Assembly (NCBI RefSeq): GCF_008084905.1
Contig: NZ_VSFC01000031.1
Span: 528 to 64,527 of the forward strand
DNA length: 64,000 bases
Direction: 5' to 3'
Origin: Xanthomarina maritima
Lineage (GTDB): Bacteria; Bacteroidota; Bacteroidia; Flavobacteriales; Flavobacteriaceae
Both the position numbers and the translations under genes were made by a program. The notes beneath the pieces are model-generated. The model was given only the letters and a program-made list of their open reading frames with translations. It had not been told where the DNA came from and did no database searches. This document shows, in pieces, positions 35,347-44,879 of this stretch. The first letter of the stretch is position 1. The number at the start of each line of letters is the position of its first letter.

Positions 35347-37050
35347 TTATTTTCTGTAAAATGTAATTTCAAAAGTAGAATTATTTCCAACATTATCGGT
35401 AACAATTAGCTTTAAATTATTTTTTGTTTCATTAATTATGCCATCGTTAAAATCATGAGTTAATGTTTTAGTTTTATAATCGTACTCCATTAAAATCCAT
35501 TTACCGTTTACCGTTGCTCGATAATTAGATATTCCAGATTCGCCATCATCAATTTTAATTTTCAAATATCGATATTTACTTAACCATTGACCATCTGAAA
35601 AATTTAAAGGTTTTATAGTTGGATTTATAGTGTCTGATATTAAAGCATAAGTCCCTAAATCGTCAGTAATTGTGTATATCAGGTTTTTTTCTTTGGTTGT
35701 AGAAGAATACCATGGATACTTTTTATAGCCAACTAATCTGGCTATATAAAGTTTATCTGCATCAGTTGTATTGAAATTACTTATGTTGTATGTTATTTTA
35801 AAATGCTTTTTAACAGGAATGATGTCTGTATGAAGCGAAATGGTATCGTTTTTCACAGAAAAATCTATATAAAAATCATTATAAAAAGTATCTGGATAAA
35901 ATTCTACTGAAATGTTATTATGCAATAATTCATTTGTTTTATCAGCATATATAAAATAAGGAGATTCAAATATATCTTTTTGTTTAATGTCATCAATTTT
36001 TTTACCTTCAATATTTATGGTTAACCAAGACGTATTGTTTTGGAAATCTTTTACTGCTACTTTGTAAACTGAAGAGGTACTATCTTCAACTATAATATAA
36101 CCATTGTTATCTGATTGCTGATATAAACTTAAAGGGTTGTTTTTATCTATAAACAATTTTTGAAGTCTTTCTTTTTTAGTTTGATAATGTTCATAATCTA
36201 TAAATTGATTTAGATGTCTGGTTTCATCAAAAGAAAAACGTTTAAAATCTATATCTATCTTACTATTGCCATTAAAAAAAGTTTTAATATTATATACTCC
36301 ATTATTATTATAAGCTAAATCTTGTCTATCTGTAGACTCGATAGCGAATCCTATTTTCCCAAATGCTTCAATATTTTCAACTGTATAATTGCCATTCGCC
36401 AATGGAATTAAGCGAAGTTTCTGTTTCTCATTTGATTTGTTAACATGAGAGTTTTCATCTATAGGGTATGCATAAACATTTTTAATAACAGGAATGGTTG
36501 TGTCTTTAATATCAATGCCAAAAAGTAGTGGATTTATGGGTCTTTCCTCATTATCTCTTATTTCAAAATGAAGATGTGGACCACCAGAACTACCTGTATT
36601 ACCACTATATCCTATTTGCTCTCCTTTTTCTACAATTAAATCTTGAATATTAGGAAATAATTCTATTTCGAATGACTCTTTTTCGTATTGCGCTTTTTTA
36701 ATATAGGCTTCAATTTCTGGAGAAAATTTTTGCAAATGAGCATAAACCGTTGTGTATCCATTTGGATGGGTTATATAGATAGCTTTACCATACCCATAAG
36801 TTGAAATTTTAATCCGACTCACATAGCCATCTGCCGATGCATATACTTTTAAGCCTTCTCTTTGTTGCGTTTTAATGTCTAATCCAGAATGAAAATGATT
36901 AGAACGTAATTCAGCAAAAGAACCAGAAAGTACCAAAGTTACATCTAATGGATTATTAAAATAATCCTTCGGATAATAATCTTGTGCCATACAAAATGCA
37001 CTAAAAAATAAAAAAAATGGTAAGCTAATTCTCATAGAAAAGAAATTCAT
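35347..37050 (-). CDS. M23 family metallopeptidase (peptidoglycan endopeptidase-like)
   Basis: A 567-residue exported protein with a signal peptide (ISLPFFLFFSAFCMAQ). The LytM domain is N-terminal, about residues 40-185: the zinc ligands lie in NHFHSGLDI (H-x3-D) and GGPHLHFEIRD (HLH), with TVYAHLQ between. The remaining 380 residues are beta-rich, with Ig-like DNVGNNSTFEITF at the C-terminus, a common flavobacterial layout. With intact ligands it is probably an active cell-wall hydrolase. First gene of the operon with the TonB receptor. Confidence 0.9.
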   Translation of the reverse strand: MNFFSMRISLPFFLFFSAFCMAQDYYPKDYFNNPLDVTLVLSGSFAELRSNHFHSGLDIKTQQREGLKVYASADGYVSRIKISTYGYGKAIYITHPNGYTTVYAHLQKFSPEIEAYIKKAQYEKESFEIELFPNIQDLIVEKGEQIGYSGNTGSSGGPHLHFEIRDNEERPINPLLFGIDIKDTTIPVIKNVYAYPIDENSHVNKSNEKQKLRLIPLANGNYTVENIEAFGKIGFAIESTDRQDLAYNNNGVYNIKTFFNGNSKIDIDFKRFSFDETRHLNQFIDYEHYQTKKERLQKLFIDKNNPLSLYQQSDNNGYIIVEDSTSSVYKVAVKDFQNNTSWLTINIEGKKIDDIKQKDIFESPYFIYADKTNELLHNNISVEFYPDTFYNDFYIDFSVKNDTISLHTDIIPVKKHFKITYNISNFNTTDADKLYIARLVGYKKYPWYSSTTKEKNLIYTITDDLGTYALISDTINPTIKPLNFSDGQWLSKYRYLKIKIDDGESGISNYRATVNGKWILMEYDYKTKTLTHDFNDGIINETKNNLKLIVTDNVGNNSTFEITFYRK

Positions 37051-37154
37051 GCTAAAATATTAATTTGAACGAAATCTGCAAAAGATATATTGTATACTAT
37101 TACGCTAAGATTATCAACTTATTACATGCTTTTGTAAATTTTATGTAAAAACAA

Positions 37155-37185
37155 TTGTAATTTAAATTAAGGTATGTTAACTTTG
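37155..37185 (+). promoter_or_regulatory. Promoter of the coiled-coil-zapA operon
   Basis: TTG (37155-37157), 20 bases, TAACTTTG (37178-37185), one base from the ideal spacing; ATG follows 25 bases later. Confidence 0.65.
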
Positions 37186-37209
37186 TCTAATAAGTATTGA
37201 ATATTGTAA

Positions 37210-37500
37210 ATGAGTAAAATTGAAGAAATTGTCGATGCTTTAGAAAATAAAATTAGCCTTGTTTTACTAAAGTTGGAAGAGGTAAACAAAACTAATTCAA
37301 AGTTAAAGCAAGAATTGAAGAAATCTCAACAAGACCTTCAAAACCAAAAACAAGAAATTGTTTCATGGGAAGAAAAATATGAATCACTCAAAATTGCAAA
37401 TACAATGCTTGGTAGTGACGAAAATAAAAGAGAAACAAAGCTTAAAATAAACACATTAATTAGAGAGATTGATTATTGTATTGCGCAATTATCTGAATAA
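37210..37500 (+). CDS. Coiled-coil protein encoded before zapA
   Basis: A 96-residue protein, mostly coiled coil (residues about 5-65; LLKLEEVNKTNSKLKQELKK, QQDLQNQKQEIVSWEEKYES). It is 15 bases before zapA and cotranscribed. Similar small coiled coils precede zapA across flavobacteria; by analogy with ZapB or the ZapA partner it may bundle FtsZ, but I know of no proof. Confidence 0.8.
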   Translation: MSKIEEIVDALENKISLVLLKLEEVNKTNSKLKQELKKSQQDLQNQKQEIVSWEEKYESLKIANTMLGSDENKRETKLKINTLIREIDYCIAQLSE

Positions 37501-37515
37501 TGTAAATAGTCAACA

Positions 37516-37809
37516 ATGTCAGATAAGCTTAAAATAAAGCTTTCAATAGCAAATAGAGTATACCCATTAACTATTCAGCCAAATCAGGAAGAAGGGTTAC
37601 GAAAAGCTGCTAAAAACATTGAAACAATGATTAATCAATTTGAGCAAAGTTATTCTGTGAGAGATAAACAAGATGTATTAGCCATGTGTGCTTTACAATT
37701 TGCATCTCAAGTAGAACAAAAAACTATAGATAAAGAAAATGTAAGTGAACATGTTGAAGACAAGCTAACAGCTTTGAACAATTTGTTACAAGTACATTTA
37801 AGCTCTTAA
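37516..37809 (+). CDS. zapA: Cell division protein ZapA
   Basis: A 97-residue protein of the ZapA family: KLKIKLSIANRVYPLTIQPN at the N-terminus (beta hairpin domain), EGLRKAAKNIETMINQFEQS and a C-terminal helix. It promotes FtsZ protofilament bundling at the division site. The 3' side is a 6S-like RNA and then rny, matching the known proteobacterial link between zapA and 6S RNA. Confidence 0.9.
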   Translation: MSDKLKIKLSIANRVYPLTIQPNQEEGLRKAAKNIETMINQFEQSYSVRDKQDVLAMCALQFASQVEQKTIDKENVSEHVEDKLTALNNLLQVHLSS

Positions 37810-37835
37810 CGTTCTTTAAAATAAATAAGGTTACT

Positions 37836-38020
37836 GCCTACATTAGTTAATTTTTTGGAAAACTCAACATTACTTCTTTAAAAAGGGTGAGTTTAAGCTG
37901 TAAAAGCGAGCTGCTAGTGCTGATTTTTGTCAGTATCTCGAGCAGATACTTGATCAGTTTGTTAGCCCTAAACTTGTTTTAAGGAGTTTAAATCAAAACA
38001 ACAACTAGTGTAGGCTTTTT
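37836..38020 (+). ncRNA. 6S RNA candidate (6S-Flavo type)
   Basis: The 232-base gap between zapA and rny folds into one long hairpin. The closing stem is GCCTACATTAGTT (37836-37848) with AACTAGTGTAGGC (38003-38015), 13 pairs with one G-T, and the 3' arm is followed by TTTTTTT (38016-38022), a terminator. Inside, GAGTTTA pairs with TAAACTT near 37885/37970, and an apical hairpin CTGCT...TGCTGA/TCAGTA...AGCAG lies near 37910-37945, leaving an unpaired central region as in 6S RNAs. Size (about 185 nt), shape and position beside zapA all fit 6S RNA, which mimics an open promoter and binds RNA polymerase. Match to the Rfam 6S-Flavo model is expected, not tested. Confidence 0.75.
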
Positions 38021-38041
38021 TTATATAATAAATTAACTAAC

Positions 38042-39616
38042 ATGGACAACTCAATTATATTACTTATAGGTGGAGTGCTTTTAGGAATCATTATTGGTTT
38101 TATAATAGCTAAAGCAATAGAAAGAAATAATGCTTCGAAACTTATAAAAGGTGCTAAAAAATCGGCTGCTTCAATTATTAAAGAAGCAAATAATGAAGGA
38201 GAAAGCATTAAAAAAGATAAAATACTTCAAGCAAAAGAAAAGTTTATTGAATTAAAGTCTGAGCATGAAAAAGTCATCATGTCTCGAGACAAGAAAATGG
38301 CAGAAGCCGAAAAACGTACTAGAGATAAAGAATCTCAGATATCTAGTGAATTATCTAAAAACACTAAATTAAATCAAAGTTTAGAAGATAAAATTAAAGA
38401 CTATAACCATAGATCTGATATACTTTCTAAAAAGCAAGAAGAAATAGATAGGCTTCATAAAAGTCAAATAGAACAATTGGAAGTTATATCTAGTTTGTCT
38501 GCTGAAGAAGCTAAATCTCAATTAGTTGAATCTTTAAAAGGAGAAGCAAAAAACGATGCTATGGCTTATGTTCAAAGTACACTTGAAGAAGCTAAACTAA
38601 CGGCACAACAAGAAGCTAGAAAGGTTATTATTAACACCATTCAACGTATTGGAACAGAAGAAGCTGTAGATAATTGTGTGTCTGTTTTCAATATTGAATC
38701 TGACGATGTTAAAGGACGAATTATTGGACGAGAAGGAAGAAACATTCGTGCTATAGAAGCAGCAACTGGAGTTGAAATTATTGTAGATGATACACCTGAA
38801 GCAATTATTCTATCTTGTTTTGATTCTGTTAGACGTGAAATTGCTCGTTTATCTTTACACAAATTAGTAACAGATGGAAGAATACATCCAGCTAGAATTG
38901 AAGAGGTTGTTAAAAAGACAACCAAACAAATAGAACAGGAAATTATTGAAGTAGGAAAACGTACCATTATAGATTTAGGAATACATAATCTTCATCCAGA
39001 ACTTATTAAAGTCGTTGGTAGAATGAAATATCGTTCGTCTTACGGACAGAATTTATTACAACACTCGAGAGAAGTAGCAAAACTTTGTGGTGTCATGGCA
39101 GCAGAATTAGGCTTGAATCCTAAATTAGCGAAACGTGCTGGATTGCTTCATGATATTGGTAAAGTGCCAGATGCTGAGGCAGATATGGAAACTCCACATG
39201 CTATTTTAGGAATGCAATGGGCAGAAAAGTATGGTGAGAAAGATGAAGTGTGTAATGCTATTGGAGCGCATCATGATGAAATAGAAATGACTTCGTTATT
39301 ATCTCCAATTGTACAAGTGTGTGATGCTATTTCTGGAGCAAGACCAGGAGCTAGACGTCAAGTATTAGATAGTTACATTCAACGTTTAAAAGATTTGGAA
39401 GATATAGCCTTTGGTTTTGGAGGGGTTAAAAAAGCTTATGCTATTCAAGCAGGTAGAGAATTGAGAGTGATTGTGGAAAGCGAAAAAGTTTCAGACCAAA
39501 ATGCCTCTGATTTATCGTTTAATATCTCACAAAAAATTCAAACAGATATGACGTATCCAGGTCAAGTTAAAGTAACTGTTATTAGAGAAACTAGAGCAGT
39601 TAACATAGCAAAATAA
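38042..39616 (+). CDS. rny: Ribonuclease Y
   Basis: A 524-residue membrane-anchored endoribonuclease that starts mRNA decay. One N-terminal helix ([20 protein letters not shown]), a long coiled coil (about 25-200), a KH domain ([20 protein letters not shown]) and an HD domain with metal ligands in [13 protein letters not shown] and [12 protein letters not shown]. The C-terminal [20 protein letters not shown] is family-typical. Directly downstream of the 6S-like RNA; terminator shared with convergent xerD. Confidence 0.94.
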   Translation: MDNSIILLIGGVLLGIIIGFIIAKAIERNNASKLIKGAKKSAASIIKEANNEGESIKKDKILQAKEKFIELKSEHEKVIMSRDKKMAEAEKRTRDKESQISSELSKNTKLNQSLEDKIKDYNHRSDILSKKQEEIDRLHKSQIEQLEVISSLSAEEAKSQLVESLKGEAKNDAMAYVQSTLEEAKLTAQQEARKVIINTIQRIGTEEAVDNCVSVFNIESDDVKGRIIGREGRNIRAIEAATGVEIIVDDTPEAIILSCFDSVRREIARLSLHKLVTDGRIHPARIEEVVKKTTKQIEQEIIEVGKRTIIDLGIHNLHPELIKVVGRMKYRSSYGQNLLQHSREVAKLCGVMAAELGLNPKLAKRAGLLHDIGKVPDAEADMETPHAILGMQWAEKYGEKDEVCNAIGAHHDEIEMTSLLSPIVQVCDAISGARPGARRQVLDSYIQRLKDLEDIAFGFGGVKKAYAIQAGRELRVIVESEKVSDQNASDLSFNISQKIQTDMTYPGQVKVTVIRETRAVNIAK

Positions 39617-39638
39617 ACATTAAAACATAGATAAGAAT

Positions 39639-39666
39639 AAGCCCACTAATTAGTGGGCTTTTTTAT
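39639..39666. terminator. Bidirectional terminator between rny and xerD
   Basis: A perfect 18-base palindrome GCCCACTAATTAGTGGGC (39641-39658) followed by TTTTTTTATTTT and preceded by A residues. Confidence 0.9.
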
Positions 39667-40559
39667 TTTCTTGGGTGAAATGTTTGAAGTACGTTTTTTA
39701 AATGACTTTTATCTACATGCATGTAAATTTCTGTTGTAGTAATACTTTCATGACCTAGCATAAGCTGAATGGTTCTTAAATCGGCTCCATTTTCCAATAA
39801 ATGAGTTGCAAACGAATGTCTAAATGTATGTGGAGAAATTATTTTGTTTAAATCTATCTTTACTGCAAGTTGTTTTATAATTGTAAAGATCATAGCTCTT
39901 GTAAGTTGTTTTCCACGTCTGTTTAAAAATAAGGTATCTTCATGACCTTTTTGAATTGAAAGATGATTTCTTACTTCATTTTTGTAGCAGTTTATAAACT
40001 TTTGTGTTGAATCTACAATTGGTACAAAGCGTTGTTTATCTCCTTTTCCAGTTACTTTTATAAAGCCTTCATCAAAAAATAAATCTGAAATTTTCAGGTT
40101 GGTTAATTCACTAACACGTAACCCACAACTATATAAAGTTTCTAAAATTGCTCTATTGCGCTCACCTTCTGGTTTACTTAAATCTATAGCATTAATTAAT
40201 TTATTAATATCTTCTAATGAAAGTGTATCTGGAAGTTTCCTGCCAATTTTAGGCGACTCTATTAATTCTAAAGGGTTATCGGTTCTATAATCTTCAAAAA
40301 TAAGGTAATTAAAAAAACTCCGTAAACCAGAAATCATTCTAGATTGCGTTCTGGCATTTACAGTTTTAGCAAAATCATAAATAAATTGTTGGATTGTCTC
40401 TTTTTGAATAATTAAGGGTGTTTCATTAATTTCATTTAATTCTAAATAGGTTATAAGTTTTTCAACATCTAAACCATAACTTGAAATGGAGTTTGTAGAT
40501 AACCCTCTTTCAATTTTTAGATATAACTTAAAATCTTTTAATGCTTGAGACCATTTCAT
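39663..40559 (-). CDS. xerD: Tyrosine recombinase XerD
   Basis: A 298-residue recombinase from ATG 40559 (an ATG two codons earlier is also possible). N-terminal SAM-like domain with LKLYL..IERGLSTNSISSY; catalytic domain with first Arg in YSCGLRVSELTNLKISDLF, Lys in GKGDKQRFVPI, the HTFRHSFATHLLENG box, LGHESITTTEIYMHV with the second His and the Tyr nucleophile. Length and motifs match chromosomal XerD, which resolves dimers at dif. It is not flanked by mobile genes. Confidence 0.9.
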   Translation of the reverse strand: MKWSQALKDFKLYLKIERGLSTNSISSYGLDVEKLITYLELNEINETPLIIQKETIQQFIYDFAKTVNARTQSRMISGLRSFFNYLIFEDYRTDNPLELIESPKIGRKLPDTLSLEDINKLINAIDLSKPEGERNRAILETLYSCGLRVSELTNLKISDLFFDEGFIKVTGKGDKQRFVPIVDSTQKFINCYKNEVRNHLSIQKGHEDTLFLNRRGKQLTRAMIFTIIKQLAVKIDLNKIISPHTFRHSFATHLLENGADLRTIQLMLGHESITTTEIYMHVDKSHLKNVLQTFHPRK

Positions 40560-40855
40560 TAACACAAAAATAAAGTAAATATCTAGTGGTTACTAAAGTT
40601 TTTAGTGTCTAAAAAATTAATATTTTATTGAAATTGTTAATAACTTTATGTTTAAATTTCAAATAAACAATTAGTTAGGAGCTTATGTTAATTAAATTGT
40701 TGATAAATATAAGTTTTTTGTTTATAATTCTAAAAAAAAGTATTTAGTTTGCTATATTAATTTAAAAACCTATAAATTGTTTTAAAACATTGTTTTTTTA
40801 TTGATAAATAATTATTTATATTAAAACATATTAATTAATAACTAATAAATCAATT

Positions 40856-41476
40856 ATGAAAAAAATATTTTTATGTGCTGCAATAGCAGTTTTCGGATTA
40901 ACTTCATTGAATGCTCAGAACGACATCATGGAGTCGGCTAAAACAGGTAGTTTTTATATTGGAGCCAATATTGGATTCTCTTTAATTAACGACAATTATT
41001 ATTATGATGATGATTATGATAATGATGATTATGGGTCTTTTAACTTTGGATTTGATGTCGCTTACTTGTTTGAAGTTATTGATAATCTAGAAGTAGGTGG
41101 TCTTGTTGGATATACTCAATATATCGCAAAAGGTAGTTATTGGAATGGAGATTATGATGAGCAATTTAACGAATTTGTATATGTGGATTTTGAAGATGCA
41201 TCCTTTATTCCAATAGCAGTTTCAGGAAGATACTATTTTGGAGACCATAGATTCTTTGGAGGTTTAGATTTAGGAGTTGGTATTAATGTTGCTGGCGATG
41301 CTAAAACTGGCTTTTATGCCAGACCAAAATTTGGTTTCGATTTAGGTCCAGTTGCCCTTATTGCTGCTTTTCAAAGTATTTCTGGAGGACAGGATTATAA
41401 TAACTCTAATAATGTTCAGGTATATTCTCTAAATGGTTTTAAATCGTTCAACTTTGGGGTTGAATTTGGATTCTAA
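40856..41476 (+). CDS. Outer-membrane beta-barrel protein
   Basis: A 206-residue exported protein with a signal peptide (KKIFLCAAIAVFGLTSLNAQ). The body is a small barrel of the OmpA/PorV-like type: GSFYIGANIGFSLI, FGFDVAYLFEVIDNLEVGG, FNFGVEFGF at the end. An Asp/Tyr-rich loop (YYYDDDYDNDDYG, about residues 47-60) is predicted to face outward and could bind Ca2+ or other cations. The upstream 290 bases are AT-rich with no gene. Confidence 0.82.
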   Translation: MKKIFLCAAIAVFGLTSLNAQNDIMESAKTGSFYIGANIGFSLINDNYYYDDDYDNDDYGSFNFGFDVAYLFEVIDNLEVGGLVGYTQYIAKGSYWNGDYDEQFNEFVYVDFEDASFIPIAVSGRYYFGDHRFFGGLDLGVGINVAGDAKTGFYARPKFGFDLGPVALIAAFQSISGGQDYNNSNNVQVYSLNGFKSFNFGVEFGF

Positions 41477-41504
41477 TAGACATAGACATTAATTTTAAAT
41501 ATAT

Positions 41505-41533
41505 AAACCGAAGTTAATTACTTCGGTTTTTTT
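41505..41533 (+). terminator. Terminator after the beta-barrel gene
   Basis: AAACCGAAGT and ACTTCGGTTT, ten-base perfect arms around TAATT, followed by TTTT. Confidence 0.9.
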
Positions 41534-41583
41534 ATGCCTTAATTTTTGATACCTTTACTAGAAATTAGAACAAAATCTTACAG

Positions 41584-42003
41584 ATGAAAAAACTCATCAT
41601 AATAAATGGTCCAAACTTAAATCTTTTAGGTAAACGTGAACCACAAATTTATGGAAGTCTTACTTTTAAAGAATTTTTTGAAACTATTAAAGAGAAATAT
41701 CCTCAAGTAAGTTTGGAACATTATCAATCGAATGTTGAAGGAGAATTAATTAACAAAATTCAAGACGTTGGGTTTTCTTATGATGGTATTATTTTAAATG
41801 CTGCTGCTTATACGCATACATCTGTTGGAATTGGAGATGCAGTTGCAGCCATTGAAACTCCAGTTGTCGAAGTACATATTTCTAATACGTTTAATCGTGA
41901 AGACTTTAGGCATCAATCTTATGTAGCACCAAATGCTAAAGGTATTATTGTTGGATTTGGTTTACAAAGTTATGAGTTGGCTATTCAAAGTTTTTTGAAA
42001 TAG
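41584..42003 (+). CDS. aroQ: Type II 3-dehydroquinate dehydratase
   Basis: A 139-residue enzyme of the shikimate pathway, converting 3-dehydroquinate to 3-dehydroshikimate. Visible are IINGPNLNLLGKREPQIYG with the catalytic Arg and Tyr, HYQSNVEGELINKIQ, ILNAAAYTHTSVGIGDAV, and EVHISNTFNREDFRHQSY with the catalytic His. Length is usual. Monocistronic. Confidence 0.95.
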   Translation: MKKLIIINGPNLNLLGKREPQIYGSLTFKEFFETIKEKYPQVSLEHYQSNVEGELINKIQDVGFSYDGIILNAAAYTHTSVGIGDAVAAIETPVVEVHISNTFNREDFRHQSYVAPNAKGIIVGFGLQSYELAIQSFLK

Positions 42004-42052
42004 ATAGTTTCACTATTAGAAATTTAGAAGTTTGTTTGCACAAATTTTAGAA

Positions 42053-42086
42053 AAAAATATGCGATTCAAACGAATCACATATTTTT
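42053..42086. terminator. Bidirectional terminator between aroQ and lpdA
   Basis: AAAAATATG (42053-42061) and GATTC (42063-42067) pair with GAATC (42072-42076) and CATATTTTT (42078-42086), one mismatch. Confidence 0.8.
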
Positions 42087-42118
42087 CTATTTATCTAGAA
42101 ATCTAATATTCTAAAAAT

Positions 42119-43495
42119 CTATAAGTGTATCACCTCACCATAAGCATCAGCAACTGCTTCCATAACAGCTTCGCTCATGGTTGGATGTGGATGTACAGCT
42201 TTTAATACTTCATGTCCAGTAGTTTCAAGTTTTCTGCCTAAAACGGCTTCAGCAATCATATCTGTTACACCAGCTCCAATCATATGACAGCCTAACCATT
42301 CGCCATATTTAGCATCGAAAATAACTTTTACAAATCCATCTTTAGTTCCAGCAGCACTTGCTTTTCCAGAAGCTGAGAAAGGGAATTTTCCTACTTTAAT
42401 TTCGTAGCCTTTTTCTTTGGCTTGTTTTTCTGTTAAACCAACACTAGCAATTTCAGGAGACGCATAGGTACAACCAGGAATGTTTCCGTAGTCTAGTGCT
42501 TCAACATGAAGCCCAGCAATTTTTTCAATACACAGAATTCCTTCAGCTGAAGCTACGTGAGCTAGAGCTTGCCCTGGAGTAACATCTCCAATGGCATAAT
42601 AACCAGGGATATTGGTCTGGTAGTAATTGTTTACTAAAATTTTATCTCTATCTACTGCAATACCAACATCTTCTAGACCTATATTTTCAATATTTGTTTT
42701 AATTCCTACTGCTGATAAAATAATATCTGCTTCAAGAACTTCTTCACCTTTAGATGTTTTAACTGTAGCTTTAACGCCTTTTCCAGAAGTATCTACTTTT
42801 GTAACTTCAGAAGACGTCATAATTTTTATTCCACTTTTCTTAAACGAGCGTTCTAATTGTTTAGAAACATCTTCATCTTCAACAGGAACAACATTAGGTA
42901 AAAACTCAACAATAGTTACTTCAGTTCCCATAGAATTATAGAAATAAGCAAACTCAACGCCAATAGCACCAGAACCAACAACAATCAATTTTTTAGGTTG
43001 TTCTGGTAAAGACATAGCTTCTCTATAACCAATAACTTTATTACCATCTTGTGGTAAACTAGGTAGTTCGCGAGAACGTGCTCCAGTTGCAATTATTACA
43101 TGATCTGCACTGTACTCTTTTCCATCCACATCAACTTTCTTACCTGTTTTTAACTTCCCAAAACCTTCAATGACGTCAATTTTGTTCTTTTTCATTAAAA
43201 ACTGAACCCCTTTACTCATGCCTTCAGCAACACCACGACTTCTTTTAACTACTGCATTAAAATCTTTATCATAATCTTTAACAGATAAGCCATAATCTTC
43301 AGCATGTTTTAAGTATTCAAACACTTGTGCAGACTTTAATAATGCTTTAGTTGGAATACAACCCCAATTTAAACATACACCACCAAGGCTTTCTTTTTCA
43401 ATAATAGCAGTTTTAAATCCTAATTGCGATGCTCTAATAGCAGTTACGTAGCCTCCAGGACCACTTCCAAGAACAATGATATCGTATTTACTCAT
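42119..43495 (-). CDS. lpdA: Dihydrolipoyl dehydrogenase
   Basis: A 458-residue FAD flavoprotein, the E3 of 2-oxo acid dehydrogenase complexes. FAD motif VLGSGPGGYVTAIRASQLG, redox disulfide GGVCLNWGCIPTK, NAD motif VVGSGAIGVEFAYFYNSMG, second FAD motif YYAIGDVTPGQALAHVASAEG, and the catalytic HPHPTMSEAVMEAV. No E1 or E2 gene is adjacent. Confidence 0.95.
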   Translation of the reverse strand: MSKYDIIVLGSGPGGYVTAIRASQLGFKTAIIEKESLGGVCLNWGCIPTKALLKSAQVFEYLKHAEDYGLSVKDYDKDFNAVVKRSRGVAEGMSKGVQFLMKKNKIDVIEGFGKLKTGKKVDVDGKEYSADHVIIATGARSRELPSLPQDGNKVIGYREAMSLPEQPKKLIVVGSGAIGVEFAYFYNSMGTEVTIVEFLPNVVPVEDEDVSKQLERSFKKSGIKIMTSSEVTKVDTSGKGVKATVKTSKGEEVLEADIILSAVGIKTNIENIGLEDVGIAVDRDKILVNNYYQTNIPGYYAIGDVTPGQALAHVASAEGILCIEKIAGLHVEALDYGNIPGCTYASPEIASVGLTEKQAKEKGYEIKVGKFPFSASGKASAAGTKDGFVKVIFDAKYGEWLGCHMIGAGVTDMIAEAVLGRKLETTGHEVLKAVHPHPTMSEAVMEAVADAYGEVIHL

Positions 43496-43628
43496 CCGTA
43501 TATTTTTTAGTCATTTTAAGAAGCTACGAAGTTACGAAAAGTAAATTTTATATAACAAGTACCAATTGCTAAATGTCGATATTTAGTTTGCTTATATATA
43601 ATTTTTATTTTTTAGAATAAAGTAAGTA

Positions 43629-44183
43629 TTAAAGATTATCTGTAAAATGTCTTCTACCTTTTTCTTTACTAAACTTTTGTTTATTAAATGAAGTAGATTT
43701 ACCTTTTGGTATTGAAAGCGATACCCAATCATTTCCTATTAATAATTTTCCTATATAAGCTATTTGTCCAATATGATATGGATAGTGTCCTAATTGCCTG
43801 AAAATGGCTTCAGATACTAAATGACCTTCATTTCTAATATAAACTGTTTTATTTAAATCTGAATCATTTAGAGAATTTAAAGCATTATATAAACAACTCC
43901 AACCATTTTCCCAAGCAGCAATAATTTCTTTTTTATTTATATATGTTTGTTCAAACTCTAGGTCTCTATGCCTCCAATTTTTTTCACCATCTTCAGTTAA
44001 AAAATTGGTCCATCTGCTAAGCATATTCCCAACCATGTGTTTAACTAAAACAGATATGCTATTTGAGGTTTCATTTGGAGCCCATTGCATGTCTTGGAAA
44101 GAAAGTTGCTCGAAAGTTTTGTCCCCAACTAATTTATAATAATCAAATTGTTTCTTAATTGCAGGTATATATATGTTTTTCAT
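43629..44183 (-). CDS. DUF1572 / DinB-like protein
   Basis: A 184-residue soluble protein with the DinB four-helix pattern. Possible metal-binding histidines lie in VLVKHMVGNMLSRW and GHYPYHIGQIAYIGK. This matches DUF1572, whose members are probably bacillithiol- or other thiol-related transferases or unknown. The basic tail (KQKFSKEKGRRHF) is hydrophilic. Function not predictable. Confidence 0.83.
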   Translation of the reverse strand: MKNIYIPAIKKQFDYYKLVGDKTFEQLSFQDMQWAPNETSNSISVLVKHMVGNMLSRWTNFLTEDGEKNWRHRDLEFEQTYINKKEIIAAWENGWSCLYNALNSLNDSDLNKTVYIRNEGHLVSEAIFRQLGHYPYHIGQIAYIGKLLIGNDWVSLSIPKGKSTSFNKQKFSKEKGRRHFTDNL

Positions 44184-44259
44184 AAACTAAAAGTAATACA
44201 AATACCTATAAAATCTAATTTTGAATTGTAAAATTTTGTAATTCAATTAAATGTTTTTT

Positions 44260-44739
44260 CTAAGGCTTTGGAATAAAGTCTAAAGCTGCACCATTAATAC
44301 AGTGTCTTTTTCCTGTTGTGGTTTTTGGACCATCGTTAAAAACATGACCTAAATGGCCACCACAATTTGCACAATGTTCTTCAATGCCATAAAAATCTGG
44401 TGAACCATCTTTAGTAAATGCTACATGTCCTTCAATTTCTCTGTCAAAACTTGGCCAACCAGTTCCTGAATCGAACTTATATACGCTTTTAAATAATGGG
44501 GCTTTACAAGCTGTACAAACATAAGTTCCTTTTTCTTTATTATTATTTAAGGGACTTGAAAATGCTTTTTCTGTTCCAGATTCTCTGAGAACATAATATG
44601 CCATTGGACTTAATATTTGTTTCCACTCTGCATTTGTCTTATTAACTAGAAAAGAATCTTTGTTTGTAGTTTCTTTTTTAGTTTGACTTGTACAGCTTTG
44701 AGTACTTATGATTAAAATTATAATAAATAGTCTTCTCAT
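44260..44739 (-). CDS. msrB: Lipoprotein peptide-methionine (R)-S-oxide reductase
   Basis: A 159-residue MsrB with a lipoprotein signal (FIIILIISTQSC). Zinc cysteines in YVCTACKAPLF and HCANCGGHLGH; the catalytic Cys in GKRHCINGAALDF is present, with the active-site SGTGWPSFD. It repairs methionine-R-sulfoxide in proteins. The lipid anchor places it outside the cytoplasm, protecting envelope proteins. Monocistronic. Confidence 0.93.
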   Translation of the reverse strand: MRRLFIIILIISTQSCTSQTKKETTNKDSFLVNKTNAEWKQILSPMAYYVLRESGTEKAFSSPLNNNKEKGTYVCTACKAPLFKSVYKFDSGTGWPSFDREIEGHVAFTKDGSPDFYGIEEHCANCGGHLGHVFNDGPKTTTGKRHCINGAALDFIPKP

Positions 44740-44879
44740 TATTTGAGTTTTTTTTTTAAGTCGAGGCTAGATTCAAATCATTACAACAATGCTTTTAAAT
44801 TAATGTTAAAAACAAAAGGGGAAGTAATTCGAAAAAAGGAATGATTTTTGTATTTTTAAATTAATTAAAAATCATTAAA

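Noticed and set aside
38005-38208. Minus-strand frame of 67 codons overlapping the 6S-like RNA and rny start
   Set aside because: It lies over a well-supported RNA hairpin and a conserved gene, and its protein shows no family features.
38641-38967. 108-codon minus-strand frame inside rny
   Set aside because: Antisense shadow over the KH domain.
39663-40559. Phage or transposon integrase
   Set aside because: Motifs and length match housekeeping XerD and no mobile genes or attachment repeats flank it.
42627-42941. 104-codon plus-strand frame inside lpdA
   Set aside because: Antisense shadow; lpdA motifs are intact on the other strand.
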